64,000 nucleotides of DNA from Neolewinella xylanilytica (GTDB taxonomy: Bacteria > Bacteroidota > Bacteroidia > Chitinophagales > Saprospiraceae): assembly GCF_002934605.1 (NCBI RefSeq), contig NZ_PTJC01000005.1, forward strand, positions 496,001 through 560,000, read 5' to 3'. The notes beneath the pieces are model-generated. The model saw only the letters and a program-made list of their open reading frames with translations, made no database searches and was not told the origin of the DNA. Every line of letters starts with the position of its first letter. The first letter of the stretch is position 1. Positions 44,234 through 52,781 of the stretch are shown piece after piece. The translations under genes were made by a program, and so were the position numbers.

Positions 44234-44941
44234 ATGAAGCCTTGGAGAATTGCCGCCATACTAACCCTGCCCCTATTACTCATCGCCTGCCACAGCCACG
44301 AGGAGGGCATCGAGCCCGAGCATGCGCCCGCTTATTTGCAGCATCATCCGGTAAACGAAGCTACGGGCCTACTACTTGTCGATAGCCTGGGGTATCCCGG
44401 CAACCATCCCTTCGATACGGAAACGGGGGAGGTCTTTCCGGAGCCCATCCGGGACTGGAAGTTCGTCGACCAGTTGAACCGCCCCTTCGGCAGCGAGGAC
44501 CTGCGGGGGAAGGTCTACGTCGCGGAGTTTTTCTTCACTTCCTGTCCGACCATCTGCCCTAAGGTCAAAAGTCAAATGCTGCGACTCGAGGAGCGCTTCG
44601 CCGATGACCCCGATTTCCGGTTGGTTTCCTTTTCCGTGGACCCCAAGCGGGATACCCCCGAACGGATGACCGAGTACGCGGGTAAATTGGGGATCAAGGA
44701 CCTGGATCGGTGGCGCTTCATCCACGGAGATAAGTTCGAAATTTACGACCTGGACGAAGACTACCTCAGTATTGCCCTGGAAAATCCGGCGGCCGAGGGG
44801 GGATTCGACCATAGCGGTTATATCGTGTTGGTTGATCGCGAAGGTTACGTTCGGGCTTATGCGAGTGGACTGGCGGAAGAGGAGGTCACTCACCTCATGG
44901 AAGACGTGGAAAAATTGCTTGACCTGCAGCCGGCCCGGTAG
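44234..44941 (+). CDS. SCO1/SenC family copper-binding lipoprotein
   Basis: This 235-residue lipoprotein (LLLIAC, Cys19) has a thioredoxin-like SCO domain. Copper ligands are C104 and C108 in TSCPTICPKVKS and H193 in FDHSGYIVLVD. It should help load CuA of cytochrome oxidase or act as a thiol-redox protein. A His-rich stretch after the lipid site (CHSHEEG, LQHHPV) may also bind metal. No cox genes are in the window. It converges with the HD-domain gene, 3 bp apart. Confidence 0.92.
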   Translation: MKPWRIAAILTLPLLLIACHSHEEGIEPEHAPAYLQHHPVNEATGLLLVDSLGYPGNHPFDTETGEVFPEPIRDWKFVDQLNRPFGSEDLRGKVYVAEFFFTSCPTICPKVKSQMLRLEERFADDPDFRLVSFSVDPKRDTPERMTEYAGKLGIKDLDRWRFIHGDKFEIYDLDEDYLSIALENPAAEGGFDHSGYIVLVDREGYVRAYASGLAEEEVTHLMEDVEKLLDLQPAR

Positions 44942-44944
44942 GCA

Positions 44945-45547
44945 CTAGAGTTCCCGCAACTCCCGCCAGAGATTTTCTCGTGCCGGCCCTTCGTAGGTTG
45001 CCCTGCCGAGTTCGGTATGATATATGTGCGTCCGATCGAGGAGCGTTGTGAGCACTTTCCTTCTGCCACTACGGAACACGAAACCCGGAACCATCCAGAA
45101 CTCTTGCCGCAGCGCCGCCGTATACCGGTCGTAGGCTTCCGGTGGCCGCGCCAGTACGGCTAGATCGAGGTCGATTAGTAACGATTCATCCCCGTTGTCC
45201 TGTAGGGAGGGAAGGTGTTCTTTCGTTGCCAGGATCAGTTCCGTGCAGCGCCGGATGCGATCCGGGGTTAGCTTCCCCCCCTGCTCGAGTAGCCGTTCAG
45301 CCGAGTGCGCACTTCTGCGCTCGTTGTCGGATCGAGTGGGCTTGTAAACGATGTCGTGGTACACCAGCGCGATTCCGAACACGGAGGGATCCAGCGGGGG
45401 CACATGATCGGGGAGGTGAGCAAGCATCTCGTCGAGATGGTCGAGATTATGGTACGCCCTGCCGGCGTAGGCCTTTCTGACGTTCTTCCAGCTTTCCTGC
45501 GGGCAGTCGAGATGGTCACAGAGGTGTGTAAAGAAGGCTTCGACCAC
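44945..45547 (-). CDS. HD-domain phosphohydrolase-like protein
   Basis: This 200-residue predicted metal-dependent HD-superfamily protein has HNLDHLDEMLAHL, LVYHDIVYKP (HD pair) and NERRSAHSAERLL. The pattern matches a widespread family of small uncharacterised HD hydrolases. No other domain is fused. It could act on nucleotides; substrate unknown. It diverges from nadC, whose promoter element lies in the 100-bp gap. Confidence 0.82.
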   Translation of the reverse strand: MVEAFFTHLCDHLDCPQESWKNVRKAYAGRAYHNLDHLDEMLAHLPDHVPPLDPSVFGIALVYHDIVYKPTRSDNERRSAHSAERLLEQGGKLTPDRIRRCTELILATKEHLPSLQDNGDESLLIDLDLAVLARPPEAYDRYTAALRQEFWMVPGFVFRSGRRKVLTTLLDRTHIYHTELGRATYEGPARENLWRELREL

Positions 45548-45578
45548 GCGCTATAATTTAAATGGTCGCGGGAAGGCG

Positions 45579-45586
45579 TACCTTTG
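45579..45586 (+). promoter_or_regulatory. -7 promoter element TACCTTTG of nadC
   Basis: Exact TAnnTTTG match 61 bp before the nadC ATG, in the divergent spacer. Confidence 0.55.
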
Positions 45587-45647
45587 CGGCCGGAAAATCG
45601 TAACGAAATTCACCACCGGCCTCCCCGGCCGGCAACAAAATAAAGCT

Positions 45648-46511
45648 ATGTCGGGATTAGATGAAAGCCTTCGCCAGCGTATCCTGCAATTTATTACCGA
45701 AGCCCTGGCCGAGGACGTTGGGGCCGGCGACTTCACCAGCGAGGCCACCATTCCGGCCACTAAGCGCGACACCGCCCGCCTGCTCGTTAAGGATGTCGGC
45801 GTCCTCGCCGGCGTCGAGATGGCCCGGATGATCTTTGCCTACCTGGACCCCACCATGGAGTTCGATCAGCGGATGAGCGACGGCGACTACATGCACGTTG
45901 GTGACGAAGCCTTCTTCGTTACCTGCAACTCCCGGGCGCTGCTACAGGCCGAGCGGCTGGTCCTCAATACCATGCAACGCATGAGTGGCATCGCCACCCT
46001 CGCCAATCGCTACGCTTTCGAAGTCGAAGACCTACCGGTGAAGGTGCTGGACACCCGCAAAACCACCCCCAATCTGCGTTTTCTCGAAAAGTGGGCCGTG
46101 CGGCTCGGGGGCGGCGACAACTACCGCGAGGGGCTCTATGACCGAATCATGATCAAGGACAACCACGTGGATGCCGCCGGATCGCTCACCAAAGCCATCG
46201 AAGGCGTTCAAAGCTTCTTCCGCGAGAACAACATGCAGCTGCCGATTACCGTCGAGGTCCGGAACCTGGTCGAGTTGATGGAAGTACTGCACGTAGGCCA
46301 GGTGGATCGCATCATGCTCGATAATTTCGAGCTTCCCCTGTTGCGTGAGGCGGTGGCCCACATCGGAGACCGCTTTGAAACCGAAGCCAGCGGCGGCATT
46401 ACCCTGGATAGCATCCGCGCCGTTGCCGAGACCGGAGTAAACTTCATTTCGGTAGGCGCCCTGACGCATTCGGCGACCAGCCTAGACCTAAGCTTAAAGG
46501 TGATCAAGTAG
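45648..46511 (+). CDS. nadC: Nicotinate-nucleotide pyrophosphorylase (carboxylating)
   Basis: This 287-residue quinolinate phosphoribosyltransferase makes NaMN from quinolinate and PRPP. Family motifs are EDVGAGDFTSEA, RLVLNTMQRMSGIATLAN, LDTRKTTPNLRFLEKWAV, RLGGGDNYREGLYDRIMIKD and EASGGITLDSIRAVAETGV. All key basic residues around the substrate site appear intact. It lacks nadA or nadB neighbours here. The start at ATG 45648 fits the family length. Confidence 0.95.
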   Translation: MSGLDESLRQRILQFITEALAEDVGAGDFTSEATIPATKRDTARLLVKDVGVLAGVEMARMIFAYLDPTMEFDQRMSDGDYMHVGDEAFFVTCNSRALLQAERLVLNTMQRMSGIATLANRYAFEVEDLPVKVLDTRKTTPNLRFLEKWAVRLGGGDNYREGLYDRIMIKDNHVDAAGSLTKAIEGVQSFFRENNMQLPITVEVRNLVELMEVLHVGQVDRIMLDNFELPLLREAVAHIGDRFETEASGGITLDSIRAVAETGVNFISVGALTHSATSLDLSLKVIK

Positions 46512-46716
46512 CAATAGGACCGACACCCCGCCCGAAGGAGGAATGCCGGTCCGGCCTTTCCCGCTGCCTTAATTGGATGGTAGGCGCCTGGTTTTCTCTA
46601 AGTGGACTCACCCGAGTCAGCCGGCTACCGGAAAGGTAAAAACGTTGCAAAAAATGCTTTCCCGCGGGTCCCCGGTTAAGTGATTAATCGGTTGTAGGAA
46701 AGCTGCCCTGGCTTGT

Positions 46717-47187
46717 CTAAAAGGGCAGGTCTTCGGCCGGCGTCATCGCGGCGGCCTTCTTACTGCGTCGCTTGGCGGTCTTCTTCGGGGCCGGCTCGGC
46801 GGCCATCATCTCCGACTGCTCCGTGTCATCTTCCCGGGTGGAGTAGGAGCTACCGTCGCGGGAACCGAGGAAGGTGAACTCATCCAGGATGATCTCCGTA
46901 CTGACCCGGGTTTGCTCGTGCTTGTCCGTCCACCGGCTGTAGCGAATGGAGCCGGTGAGGGCAAGTTGCGTTCCCTTCGTGACGTAGCGCTCCAGGGTAT
47001 CCACCACTTTACCAAAAGCTTTGATGGTATGCCATTCGGTGCGGGTGATTCGCTCCCCCGCTTTATTGCGGTAGGAATCGTTGGTCGCGAGGCTGAACTC
47101 GATAACGCGGGTGCCGCTGGTGAGGGTTTTGACGGTAGGAAGCTGACCTACGTTGCCGATGAGGGTTACACTGTTACGTACTTGCAT
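46717..47187 (-). CDS. ssb: Single-stranded DNA-binding protein
   Basis: This 156-residue SSB has the OB fold in residues ~1-110 (NSVTLIGNVGQLPTVKTL, TEWHTIKAFGKVVDTLERYV, KGTQLALTGSIRYSRW). It is followed by a low-complexity Lys/Ala-rich linker (PKKTAKRRSKKAAA) and the acidic protein-interaction tip EDLPF. The linker is unusually basic for an SSB. A 375-bp spacer upstream holds a 10-bp-phased AT-rich array. Genomes of this group often have more than one ssb. Confidence 0.93.
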   Translation of the reverse strand: MQVRNSVTLIGNVGQLPTVKTLTSGTRVIEFSLATNDSYRNKAGERITRTEWHTIKAFGKVVDTLERYVTKGTQLALTGSIRYSRWTDKHEQTRVSTEIILDEFTFLGSRDGSSYSTREDDTEQSEMMAAEPAPKKTAKRRSKKAAAMTPAEDLPF

Positions 47188-47562
47188 GGTAAAAGGATTG
47201 GTATGACTCGCATCCGTTGTCGCATGAATTAATGGACACGAGCATGGTTGATGAAAGTGCCCCCGGCGGATCGCGGCGTGAAGCAGTACACAATGCTTTC
47301 ATCCGGTGACGGTCCAAAGGTGAGGGCGTACCAATCCGTTAGTCGTCAATTAAACGTATACTTGCGTTTAAAGACGTTTATATTCGTTTTAAAACGTTTA
47401 AATACGATTTAATGTCCTGATTATCAACATTTTACGCGATGTGGCCGGAAACAAGAAATTTTGAAGTTTTTTGCCGCTGGAGAGGGAATGTTGGGAACAA
47501 TCTTCCGTGCCGTGTAACGCCGGGGGCTATCTGCCCTATAGAGCGGCAAACACGACATCAGC
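47188..47562. other. 375-bp AT-rich spacer between ssb and a lipoprotein gene
   Basis: No gene is seen. It contains the phased CGTTTA array (47351-47410) and a near DnaA-box TTATCAACA (47421-47429, one mismatch to TTATNCACA). It is markedly more AT-rich than the rest of the window and must hold the promoters of two divergent genes. Confidence 0.6.
47351..47410. repeat. Six-unit array with exact 10-bp spacing (core CGTTTA)
   Basis: Six consecutive 10-base units end in CGTATA, CGTTTA, CGTTTA, CGTTTT, CGTTTA and CGATTT, at 47355, 47365, 47375, 47385, 47395 and 47405. The first four bases of each unit vary but are A/T-rich. The period equals about one helical turn, so the sites would face one side of the DNA. 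Confidence 0.75.
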
Positions 47563-48210
47563 ATGAAAACGCAATTCTTCTATTTATTTCTGGCCATCGG
47601 ATTGGTCTTCTCCCAGTCCTGCGACGAGATCGATAATCTCTCCGGCGGGGCCAGTTCACCCGAAGTCACCTACTCGGCCACCACCTACGACGCCGAATTT
47701 TTCAAGGCAGGCAGTTCGGCCACTCCCTCCATCGACTGGAACGGTTCCCAGGGTAGCGTCACCCTGGGTAGCAACATCGATGGTCTCGGTGTTAACTCAA
47801 CTACCGGGCAACTCCAGTGGACGAAAATGCTGCCCCCCGGCACCCACTTTATTGAAGTCGTGGTAAGCAACAGCGAAGGACAGGTCGTCATACCGATGAC
47901 GATTGACAATCCTCCCTCAGGTAATTTCGAAGGAACCTACGCGGGAAGCTTTGACTACTCGGTTACGCTAATGGAGGATGGGACCATGACTGCTTTCGCG
48001 GATGGCGAGAACGCGGCGGGAACCTGGAAGATTGAAAACGGAGAATTCTGGGCACTGTATTCGTATGACAATTATCCCGACTTCCAATATACCCTTCTGG
48101 GTGCGTTCGAACTGTCAAACTCCTCCGCAAAACTTACGGGCGACTACTATAATGGAGCGTATTCCTCCGGCGACAAGCCGCTGGGACCCTTCGATGTCAC
48201 GCTGCAGTAA
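47563..48210 (+). CDS. Lipoprotein of unknown function
   Basis: This 215-residue protein has an export segment FFYLFLAIGLVFSQSC with a lipobox-like SQSC (Cys20). The mature part begins with a putative-Ig-like beta domain (~35-115; SIDWNGSQGSVTLGSNIDGL, LQWTKMLPPGTHFIEVVVSN). A second beta domain (NFEGTYAGSFDYSVTLMEDG, AGTWKIENGEFWALY) resembles lipocalin-like strands. No known function. It lies downstream of the phased array, which may control it. Confidence 0.75.
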   Translation: MKTQFFYLFLAIGLVFSQSCDEIDNLSGGASSPEVTYSATTYDAEFFKAGSSATPSIDWNGSQGSVTLGSNIDGLGVNSTTGQLQWTKMLPPGTHFIEVVVSNSEGQVVIPMTIDNPPSGNFEGTYAGSFDYSVTLMEDGTMTAFADGENAAGTWKIENGEFWALYSYDNYPDFQYTLLGAFELSNSSAKLTGDYYNGAYSSGDKPLGPFDVTLQ

Positions 48211-48261
48211 CGCGACCCGACAACTTTGGAACAAATCGCCCGTGGCCTCGCTTAAGAAGCC

Positions 48262-48921
48262 ATGGGCGATTTTCCTATTCATTCCGTACTCCAACGCTGC
48301 GCCACCGCCGTAGCCGATCAGGCCCCCGCCGCCATGTTCGGCCTCCGCGACGAAGGCTACGCCAGTCTCTACGAGCAACTCGTCAGCAGCCTCATCAGTG
48401 TCCGTACCTACGATGAGACCAGTACCGAGGTCAGCCGCCGACTCTTCGCCCGCGCCCGTACGCCGGAGGAGATGATCGCATTGGAACGCCAGGAACTCAT
48501 CACCCTCATCACCGAGGCTACCTTCGCCCCCGCCAAAGCCGACAACATTCTCGCCCTCAGCCAAACCATCGTCGACGACTACGGCGGCGAAACCCCGGCC
48601 GACTACGACCAGCTCATCGCCTTTCGCGGCGTAGGCCCCAAAGTCGCCAGCCTGGCCCTCGGCGTCGCCCTCAACCATCCGATCATCGCCGTCGACATCC
48701 ACGTCCACCGCATCACCAACCGCTGGGGCTACGTGGCCACCTCTACGCCCGACAAGACGCGCGACGCCCTGGCGAAGAAGTTACCGCAGGACCTGTGGGT
48801 GGAAATTAACCGGGTGCTGGTCCCCTTCGGTAAGCACGTTTGTACGGGGACCCGGCCGAAATGTAGCACCTGTCCGGTGGCGGATGACTGCGCCAGAGTG
48901 GGGGTGGAGCACAGCCGGTAA
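48262..48921 (+). CDS. nth: Endonuclease III-family DNA glycosylase
   Basis: This 219-residue base-excision glycosylase/AP lyase has the helix-hairpin-helix FRGVGPKVASLALGVAL with catalytic Lys127 and the catalytic Asp145 (AVDIHVHRITNR). It has a full 4Fe-4S motif C194-x6-C201-x2-C204-x5-C210. The loop before the HhH reads FRGVG rather than the usual LPGVG, and DIHVHR replaces DTHVFR, so substrate preference may differ from E. coli Nth. It lies 51 bp after the lipoprotein gene on the same strand. Confidence 0.9.
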   Translation: MGDFPIHSVLQRCATAVADQAPAAMFGLRDEGYASLYEQLVSSLISVRTYDETSTEVSRRLFARARTPEEMIALERQELITLITEATFAPAKADNILALSQTIVDDYGGETPADYDQLIAFRGVGPKVASLALGVALNHPIIAVDIHVHRITNRWGYVATSTPDKTRDALAKKLPQDLWVEINRVLVPFGKHVCTGTRPKCSTCPVADDCARVGVEHSR

Positions 48922-49077
48922 TGGCAAGTAATTGCTATAGGAAGGTTAACGTCGCTGCGGATGCAGGTTAAAAGCAAGCGAATGCACATCTTTGCCGGCT
49001 CCTAGCCGTACTTTAAACAGAACCTATATCGGTAGCCGAGTTAATCTTGGTTGCCGAATGCACCTAAACACCCCGGC

Positions 49078-49908
49078 ATGCGCTTTTTCTCTTCGTTTAC
49101 CATCGGCTTGTTTTCCTGTCTTCTTTTAGTGGGTTGCAAAAAAGAAATCTGTAACGACCCCACCGACCCGGACTGCCCGAATTATGAATACTGCACGACG
49201 GTCGAAAACCTTTCGGCGGATTTTACAACTTATGTTTTTTCAGAATTCAACCCGGGCTTCGGAGACGGTGAGCTGTACCCCGTGGAGTTGGTCGTCCGGG
49301 ATACTACCTTCGGCGGGCTATTGCATTTTCGTGCCCTGGACGAATCGGCAGATACTTACGAGTGGAAATTTCCGCGGGATGCCCGCACGTTTTCCGGTCA
49401 AATCACACGGGGCCAGTTTCCTCCGGATGTCATTAACGGTGAGGTCTCGTTAAAACTCACCACACTACGGAATGAGGTGAAATGCCCGGACCGAGGCGCG
49501 GAAGTAGCCGAACACACCGAAAAAATTTTTATCGTCCCCCCTGATGCGGACTTCAATATACGTCCTATAACAGGGCAGTTCATCGGTAACAATACCTCCG
49601 AACCGGATTCCGCCAACTTCGTCATCACATTTTTCGAGGATACCGAATATGTAAAAGGAGATACGCTGGTACGGATTAAAAATTTCCCCCGGAATGCAGC
49701 GAACGGCGAGCGATTTGATAATCCGATACTATTCAACAACTACAAGGAATTCTACATCGAACCCACGGCCAACATCTGCTGCGACAGAGTCCACGGCTAC
49801 GGTCAACTCTCCGATGATAAACAGGATCTCCGCATTGAATACAAAACCTACGATTTCGACCGCCAAGAGTGGATTGAGGATGTATGGACGGGCACGCGCC
49901 TGAATTAA
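49078..49908 (+). CDS. Lipoprotein of unknown function
   Basis: This 276-residue protein starts at ATG 49078, giving a signal segment FTIGLFSCLLLVGC and lipid site in LLVGCKKE. An upstream in-frame TTG (49051) would add nine polar residues. The mature region is beta-rich with several cysteines (CNDPTDPDCPNYEYC, NICCDRVHGYG) and FRALDESADTYEWKF, suggesting a PKD-like fold. Function unknown. Codon use looks more AT-rich than its neighbours, which may hint at recent acquisition (by eye). Confidence 0.72.
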   Translation: MRFFSSFTIGLFSCLLLVGCKKEICNDPTDPDCPNYEYCTTVENLSADFTTYVFSEFNPGFGDGELYPVELVVRDTTFGGLLHFRALDESADTYEWKFPRDARTFSGQITRGQFPPDVINGEVSLKLTTLRNEVKCPDRGAEVAEHTEKIFIVPPDADFNIRPITGQFIGNNTSEPDSANFVITFFEDTEYVKGDTLVRIKNFPRNAANGERFDNPILFNNYKEFYIEPTANICCDRVHGYGQLSDDKQDLRIEYKTYDFDRQEWIEDVWTGTRLN

Positions 49909-49981
49909 CCGGCGAAACCGACTAATAGCGCAAAGCACTACTACCGTACTACCCCGGCGAAGCCGACTAAGTACTACCGTA

Positions 49982-50287
49982 CTATTTAATAACCACCTCC
50001 TCCAAATAGTCCTCCCCGAACTCCTCATTTAACCGATCGCGAATCCCCTCCCGTACCATCGTAAGTTGGTTCCGTAACGGGGCATTGGTGACGTAGACGT
50101 AGAGTTTGCGATTACGAACGAGAAAGTCCCGCGTGTTATCCGCCGTGTGCTTACCGAAGAATTTTTCCCATACCATCTTCGTCCGCGCCTTGAAGTAGCC
50201 GGCCTCGTTGTGCTGGTTGCGCAGCAGGCGGAGAAAGGCGTGCTTCAGTGCCTGGGGCTCCGGTTTCTGGGGTGGCTTTTTATACAT
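49982..50287 (-). CDS. DUF721 (DciA-like) protein
   Basis: This 101-residue protein starts at ATG 50287 (MYKKPPQKPEPQALKHAFLR). The longer open frame to 50368 reads back into recF. The DUF721 core is TKMVWEKFFGKHTADNT, RNRKLYVYVTNAPLRNQLTM and EEFGEDYLEEVVIK. DUF721 proteins are related to DciA, the replicative-helicase loader or operator, and are often found beside recF. Five bases separate it from the recF stop, so they are co-transcribed. Confidence 0.85.
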   Translation of the reverse strand: MYKKPPQKPEPQALKHAFLRLLRNQHNEAGYFKARTKMVWEKFFGKHTADNTRDFLVRNRKLYVYVTNAPLRNQLTMVREGIRDRLNEEFGEDYLEEVVIK

Positions 50288-50292
50288 GGTGA

Positions 50293-51429
50293 CTATTCCT
50301 CTTCTATTAACTGCTTCCACTCGTCTTCGTTGCGGGCCACGCCCTCGGCAACGAGGAATCTTTCCCATTCCATTCCGGGGTGATCGCCAATTAGGGACGT
50401 GACGCGCTCGGGGTCGGTGTCGGTAATGAAGAGCTGTCCGAAGGCCGAGCTCATCACCAGTTGCAGCAGCTGTCGTACCCGCTCGTGGTCGAGCTTATCG
50501 AAGATATCGTCGAGGAGCAGAATGGGCGTCCGGGCCGTACTCCGCTCCAGGAGTCGGTACTGCGCCAGCTTCAGGGACAGCACGAACGACTTAAGCTGTC
50601 CCTGGCTGGCCACCCGCTTCAGGGGGTGGTCCTCCTGGGTGAAGATCAGATCGTCGCGGTGTATGCCGCCCGTGGTGCGCTGCAGGATGCGGTCTTTTTC
50701 GGTCCGGTCCCGGAGCAGGTCGCCCCAGCTTTGATCGCTAAGTTGGGAATGGTATTCCAGGCCGACCCGCTCCCGTTCGCCGCTGATCGCCGCGTAGGCT
50801 TCCAGCAGCAGCTCGGTGAAGGGGGCTACGAAGTCGCGTCGTTTCTCGAAGATATAAGTGGCCGGGGCTTCCATCTGGGCGTCGTACACGCCGAGTAAGC
50901 CGGAGCTATCCTGCCGGCCATCCAGCTCCTTGAGTTGGGCATTGCGGTTCTCGAGTAGCTTGTTGTAGGTGATCAGGTGGTTGAGGTACCGGGGGTCGGT
51001 CTGGCTCAGGCTGTTGTCGAGCAGTTTGCGGCGGGTGGCGCTGCCCTCGAGCACGAGGCTGATGTCGTCCGGCGTGACGATCACTACCGGGTAGCGGCCG
51101 ACGTGCTCGCTGATCCGTTCGTAGGGGGTACCGTTGCGCTCGATGATCTTCCGTTGCCGCTTCCGGAGTTTGATGACGATTTTATCCTGCGCCCCGTCGC
51201 CCAAATCAAACGTCCCTTCCAGGCGTGCCACCCGGTCGCCGTGGCGGATATTGTACTGGTCTGCCGCGCTCCCATATCCCTTGCTCATGCACAGATAGTA
51301 GATCGCCTCCAGGAGATTCGTCTTCCCCGCCCCGTTGAAACCCACGAAGCAATTTAGCCGCGGACTGAAGCGCAGCGACTGGCGCTCGTAATTCTTAAAC
51401 TGGGTCAGCTTGAGGGAAGAGAGGTGCAA
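50293..51429 (-). CDS. recF: DNA replication/repair protein RecF
   Basis: This 378-residue SMC-like ATPase loads RecA at gaps with RecO and RecR. Walker A is G30-F-N-G-A-G-K-T37, the signature-like segment is LKSFVLSLKLAQYRLLE, and Walker B is PILLLDDIFDKLD. The N-terminus LSSLKLTQFKNYERQSLRF is canonical. It lies upstream of the DUF721 gene. A TACCTTTG element on its strand lies 40 bp before the ATG. Confidence 0.95.
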   Translation of the reverse strand: MHLSSLKLTQFKNYERQSLRFSPRLNCFVGFNGAGKTNLLEAIYYLCMSKGYGSAADQYNIRHGDRVARLEGTFDLGDGAQDKIVIKLRKRQRKIIERNGTPYERISEHVGRYPVVIVTPDDISLVLEGSATRRKLLDNSLSQTDPRYLNHLITYNKLLENRNAQLKELDGRQDSSGLLGVYDAQMEAPATYIFEKRRDFVAPFTELLLEAYAAISGERERVGLEYHSQLSDQSWGDLLRDRTEKDRILQRTTGGIHRDDLIFTQEDHPLKRVASQGQLKSFVLSLKLAQYRLLERSTARTPILLLDDIFDKLDHERVRQLLQLVMSSAFGQLFITDTDPERVTSLIGDHPGMEWERFLVAEGVARNEDEWKQLIEEE

Positions 51430-51469
51430 GGGGGGGAAGTACGAAGTATGAAGGGGTAAGTACGAAGTA

Positions 51470-51477
51470 CAAAGGTA
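51470..51477 (-). promoter_or_regulatory. -7 promoter element TACCTTTG of recF
   Basis: Exact TAnnTTTG match on the minus strand, 40 bp before the recF ATG. Confidence 0.55.
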
Positions 51478-51532
51478 CCGGAAGCCCCGTGGTTTAGTTC
51501 ATTGCTTGCAAGTGCCGTGAGGGATGGTTTTT

Positions 51533-51547
51533 GCGCCGGGGCGCGGG
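51533..51547. repeat. Dispersed 15-mer repeat, copy 5 (GCGCCGGGGCGCGGG)
   Basis: Forward copy, identical to the reverse complement of copies 2 and 4. Confidence 0.7.
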
Positions 51548-51611
51548 AGAAAAGACAATGCGAACCGGAAGCTTTGGTCGCTACGATCGGGTCCAGTCGG
51601 AGGTAGACAGT

Positions 51612-51636
51612 ACGGGTGGAGGACCTCCGGTCCGAC
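51612..51636. repeat. GGAGGAYCTCC-centred repeat, copy 2
   Basis: Differs from 18980-19004 at one position (GGAGGACCTCC core). It lies 64 bp after a 15-mer copy. Confidence 0.55.
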
Positions 51637-51855
51637 TGCTAGGGCCGTGGTATGACTTTTGCCCCTCGCCGTGCTCGGGTGCGTTCGGACCGGGGGTCCT
51701 CAACCCACCGTATTCAGGAGCCGCACGCGAGCATCCCTCCGTGTTACCTCTGTGAAGCCCTCCGTGAAGCGCGCAGCGCCCTCCGTGGTGAACCCACGAG
51801 CCGCAGGCGAGCAAAGCCATGCGGCAGCCCTTCGTATTTCCAACATCGTACTTCC

Positions 51856-52674
51856 CTAAACCGCCACGTTATGCTCCCGCAAGGCCGCATTCAGGCTGGT
51901 CTTCTTGTCCGTACTTTCCTTACGCTTGCCGATGATGAGCGCGCAGCTCACCTGGTAGTCGCCGGCGGGGAAGGATTTGGTATAGCTACCCGGGATGACG
52001 ACCGACCGCTCCGGCACCACGCCGCGGTGGGTCACGGGCTCGTCACCCGTTACGTCGATGATGCGGGTGCTCTGGGTGAGGACGACGTTGGCGCCGAGTA
52101 CGGCCTCCTTACAGACGCGCACTCCTTCCACGATGATGGACCGGGAGCCGATGAAGCAATCGTCCTCCACGATGGTGGGGGTCGCCTGCAGGGGTTCCAG
52201 CACCCCACCGATACCGACGCCGCCACTGAGGTGAACGTTGCGGCCGATCTGTCCGCAGCTGCCGACGGTGGCCCAGGTGTCCACCATGGTTCCGCTGCCG
52301 ACCCAGGCGCCGATGTTGACGTAGCTAGGCATCATGATGACGCCCTGTTCCAGGTAGGCGCCGTAGCGGGCGATGGCGTGGGGGACTACCCGTACGCCCT
52401 GGGCGGCGTAGTCGCGTTTGAGCTCCATCTTGTCGTGAAATTCGAAGGGGCCTACTTCGATCGTTTCCATCTGGCGGATCGGGAAGTAGAGCACTACCGC
52501 TTTCTTAACCCAGTCGTTGACCTGCCAGTTGCCATCGGTACCGGGTTCGGCTACCCGGAGTTTACCCTTGTCGAGCGCTTCGATGACGGCGTCGATGGCT
52601 TCCCGGGTGGTCTTTTCCTGGAGGAGCTCGCGGTTATCCCAGGCGGCTTCGATGGTGTGGCGGAGATCTTGCAT
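51856..52674 (-). CDS. dapD: Tetrahydrodipicolinate N-succinyltransferase
   Basis: This 272-residue left-handed beta-helix acyltransferase performs the succinylation step of the diaminopimelate/lysine pathway. ATG 52674 (MQDLRHTIEAAWDNRELLQE) matches the family. The frame is open further to 52767, but that extra sequence covers the promoter of the divergent CHAT gene. Hexapeptide-repeat region: MMPSYVNIGAWVGSGTMVDT, HLSGGVGIGGVLEPLQATP, EDDCFIGSRSIIVEGVRV. The C-terminus ALIIGKRKESTDKKTSLN is canonical. No other dap genes nearby. Confidence 0.96.
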   Translation of the reverse strand: MQDLRHTIEAAWDNRELLQEKTTREAIDAVIEALDKGKLRVAEPGTDGNWQVNDWVKKAVVLYFPIRQMETIEVGPFEFHDKMELKRDYAAQGVRVVPHAIARYGAYLEQGVIMMPSYVNIGAWVGSGTMVDTWATVGSCGQIGRNVHLSGGVGIGGVLEPLQATPTIVEDDCFIGSRSIIVEGVRVCKEAVLGANVVLTQSTRIIDVTGDEPVTHRGVVPERSVVIPGSYTKSFPAGDYQVSCALIIGKRKESTDKKTSLNAALREHNVAV

Positions 52675-52751
52675 CGGTTGATTTGCGGTAGTTGTTGAGC
52701 CGGCAAAGATGGCAAATACCGGGCGATCGCCCGAGTTGTCGGGAATCCTTA

Positions 52752-52759
52752 TATTTTTG
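52752..52759 (+). promoter_or_regulatory. -7 promoter element TATTTTTG of the first CHAT gene
   Basis: Exact TAnnTTTG match, 22 bp before the ATG at 52782. Confidence 0.5.
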
Positions 52760-52781
52760 GTATTCATTCACCCTTCACACT

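Larger units (their letters stand above)
51430..51855. repeat. 426-bp spacer with several repeat families
   Basis: No gene is seen. It holds two AGTACGAAGTA words (51438-51469), the recF -7 element, a 15-mer copy (51533-51547), a GGAGGACCTCC repeat (51612-51636) and a CTCCGTG/CTCTGTG patch (~51735-51795). Confidence 0.55.

Noticed and set aside
46513-46560. Terminator hairpin after nadC
   Set aside because: GGACCG and CGGTCC can pair across a long loop, but the stem is short and no U-tract follows.
47421-47429. TTATCAACA as proof of a replication origin
   Set aside because: A single near-match to a DnaA box, with no dnaA or dnaN and no cluster of boxes, is not enough. It is kept only as context for the phased array.
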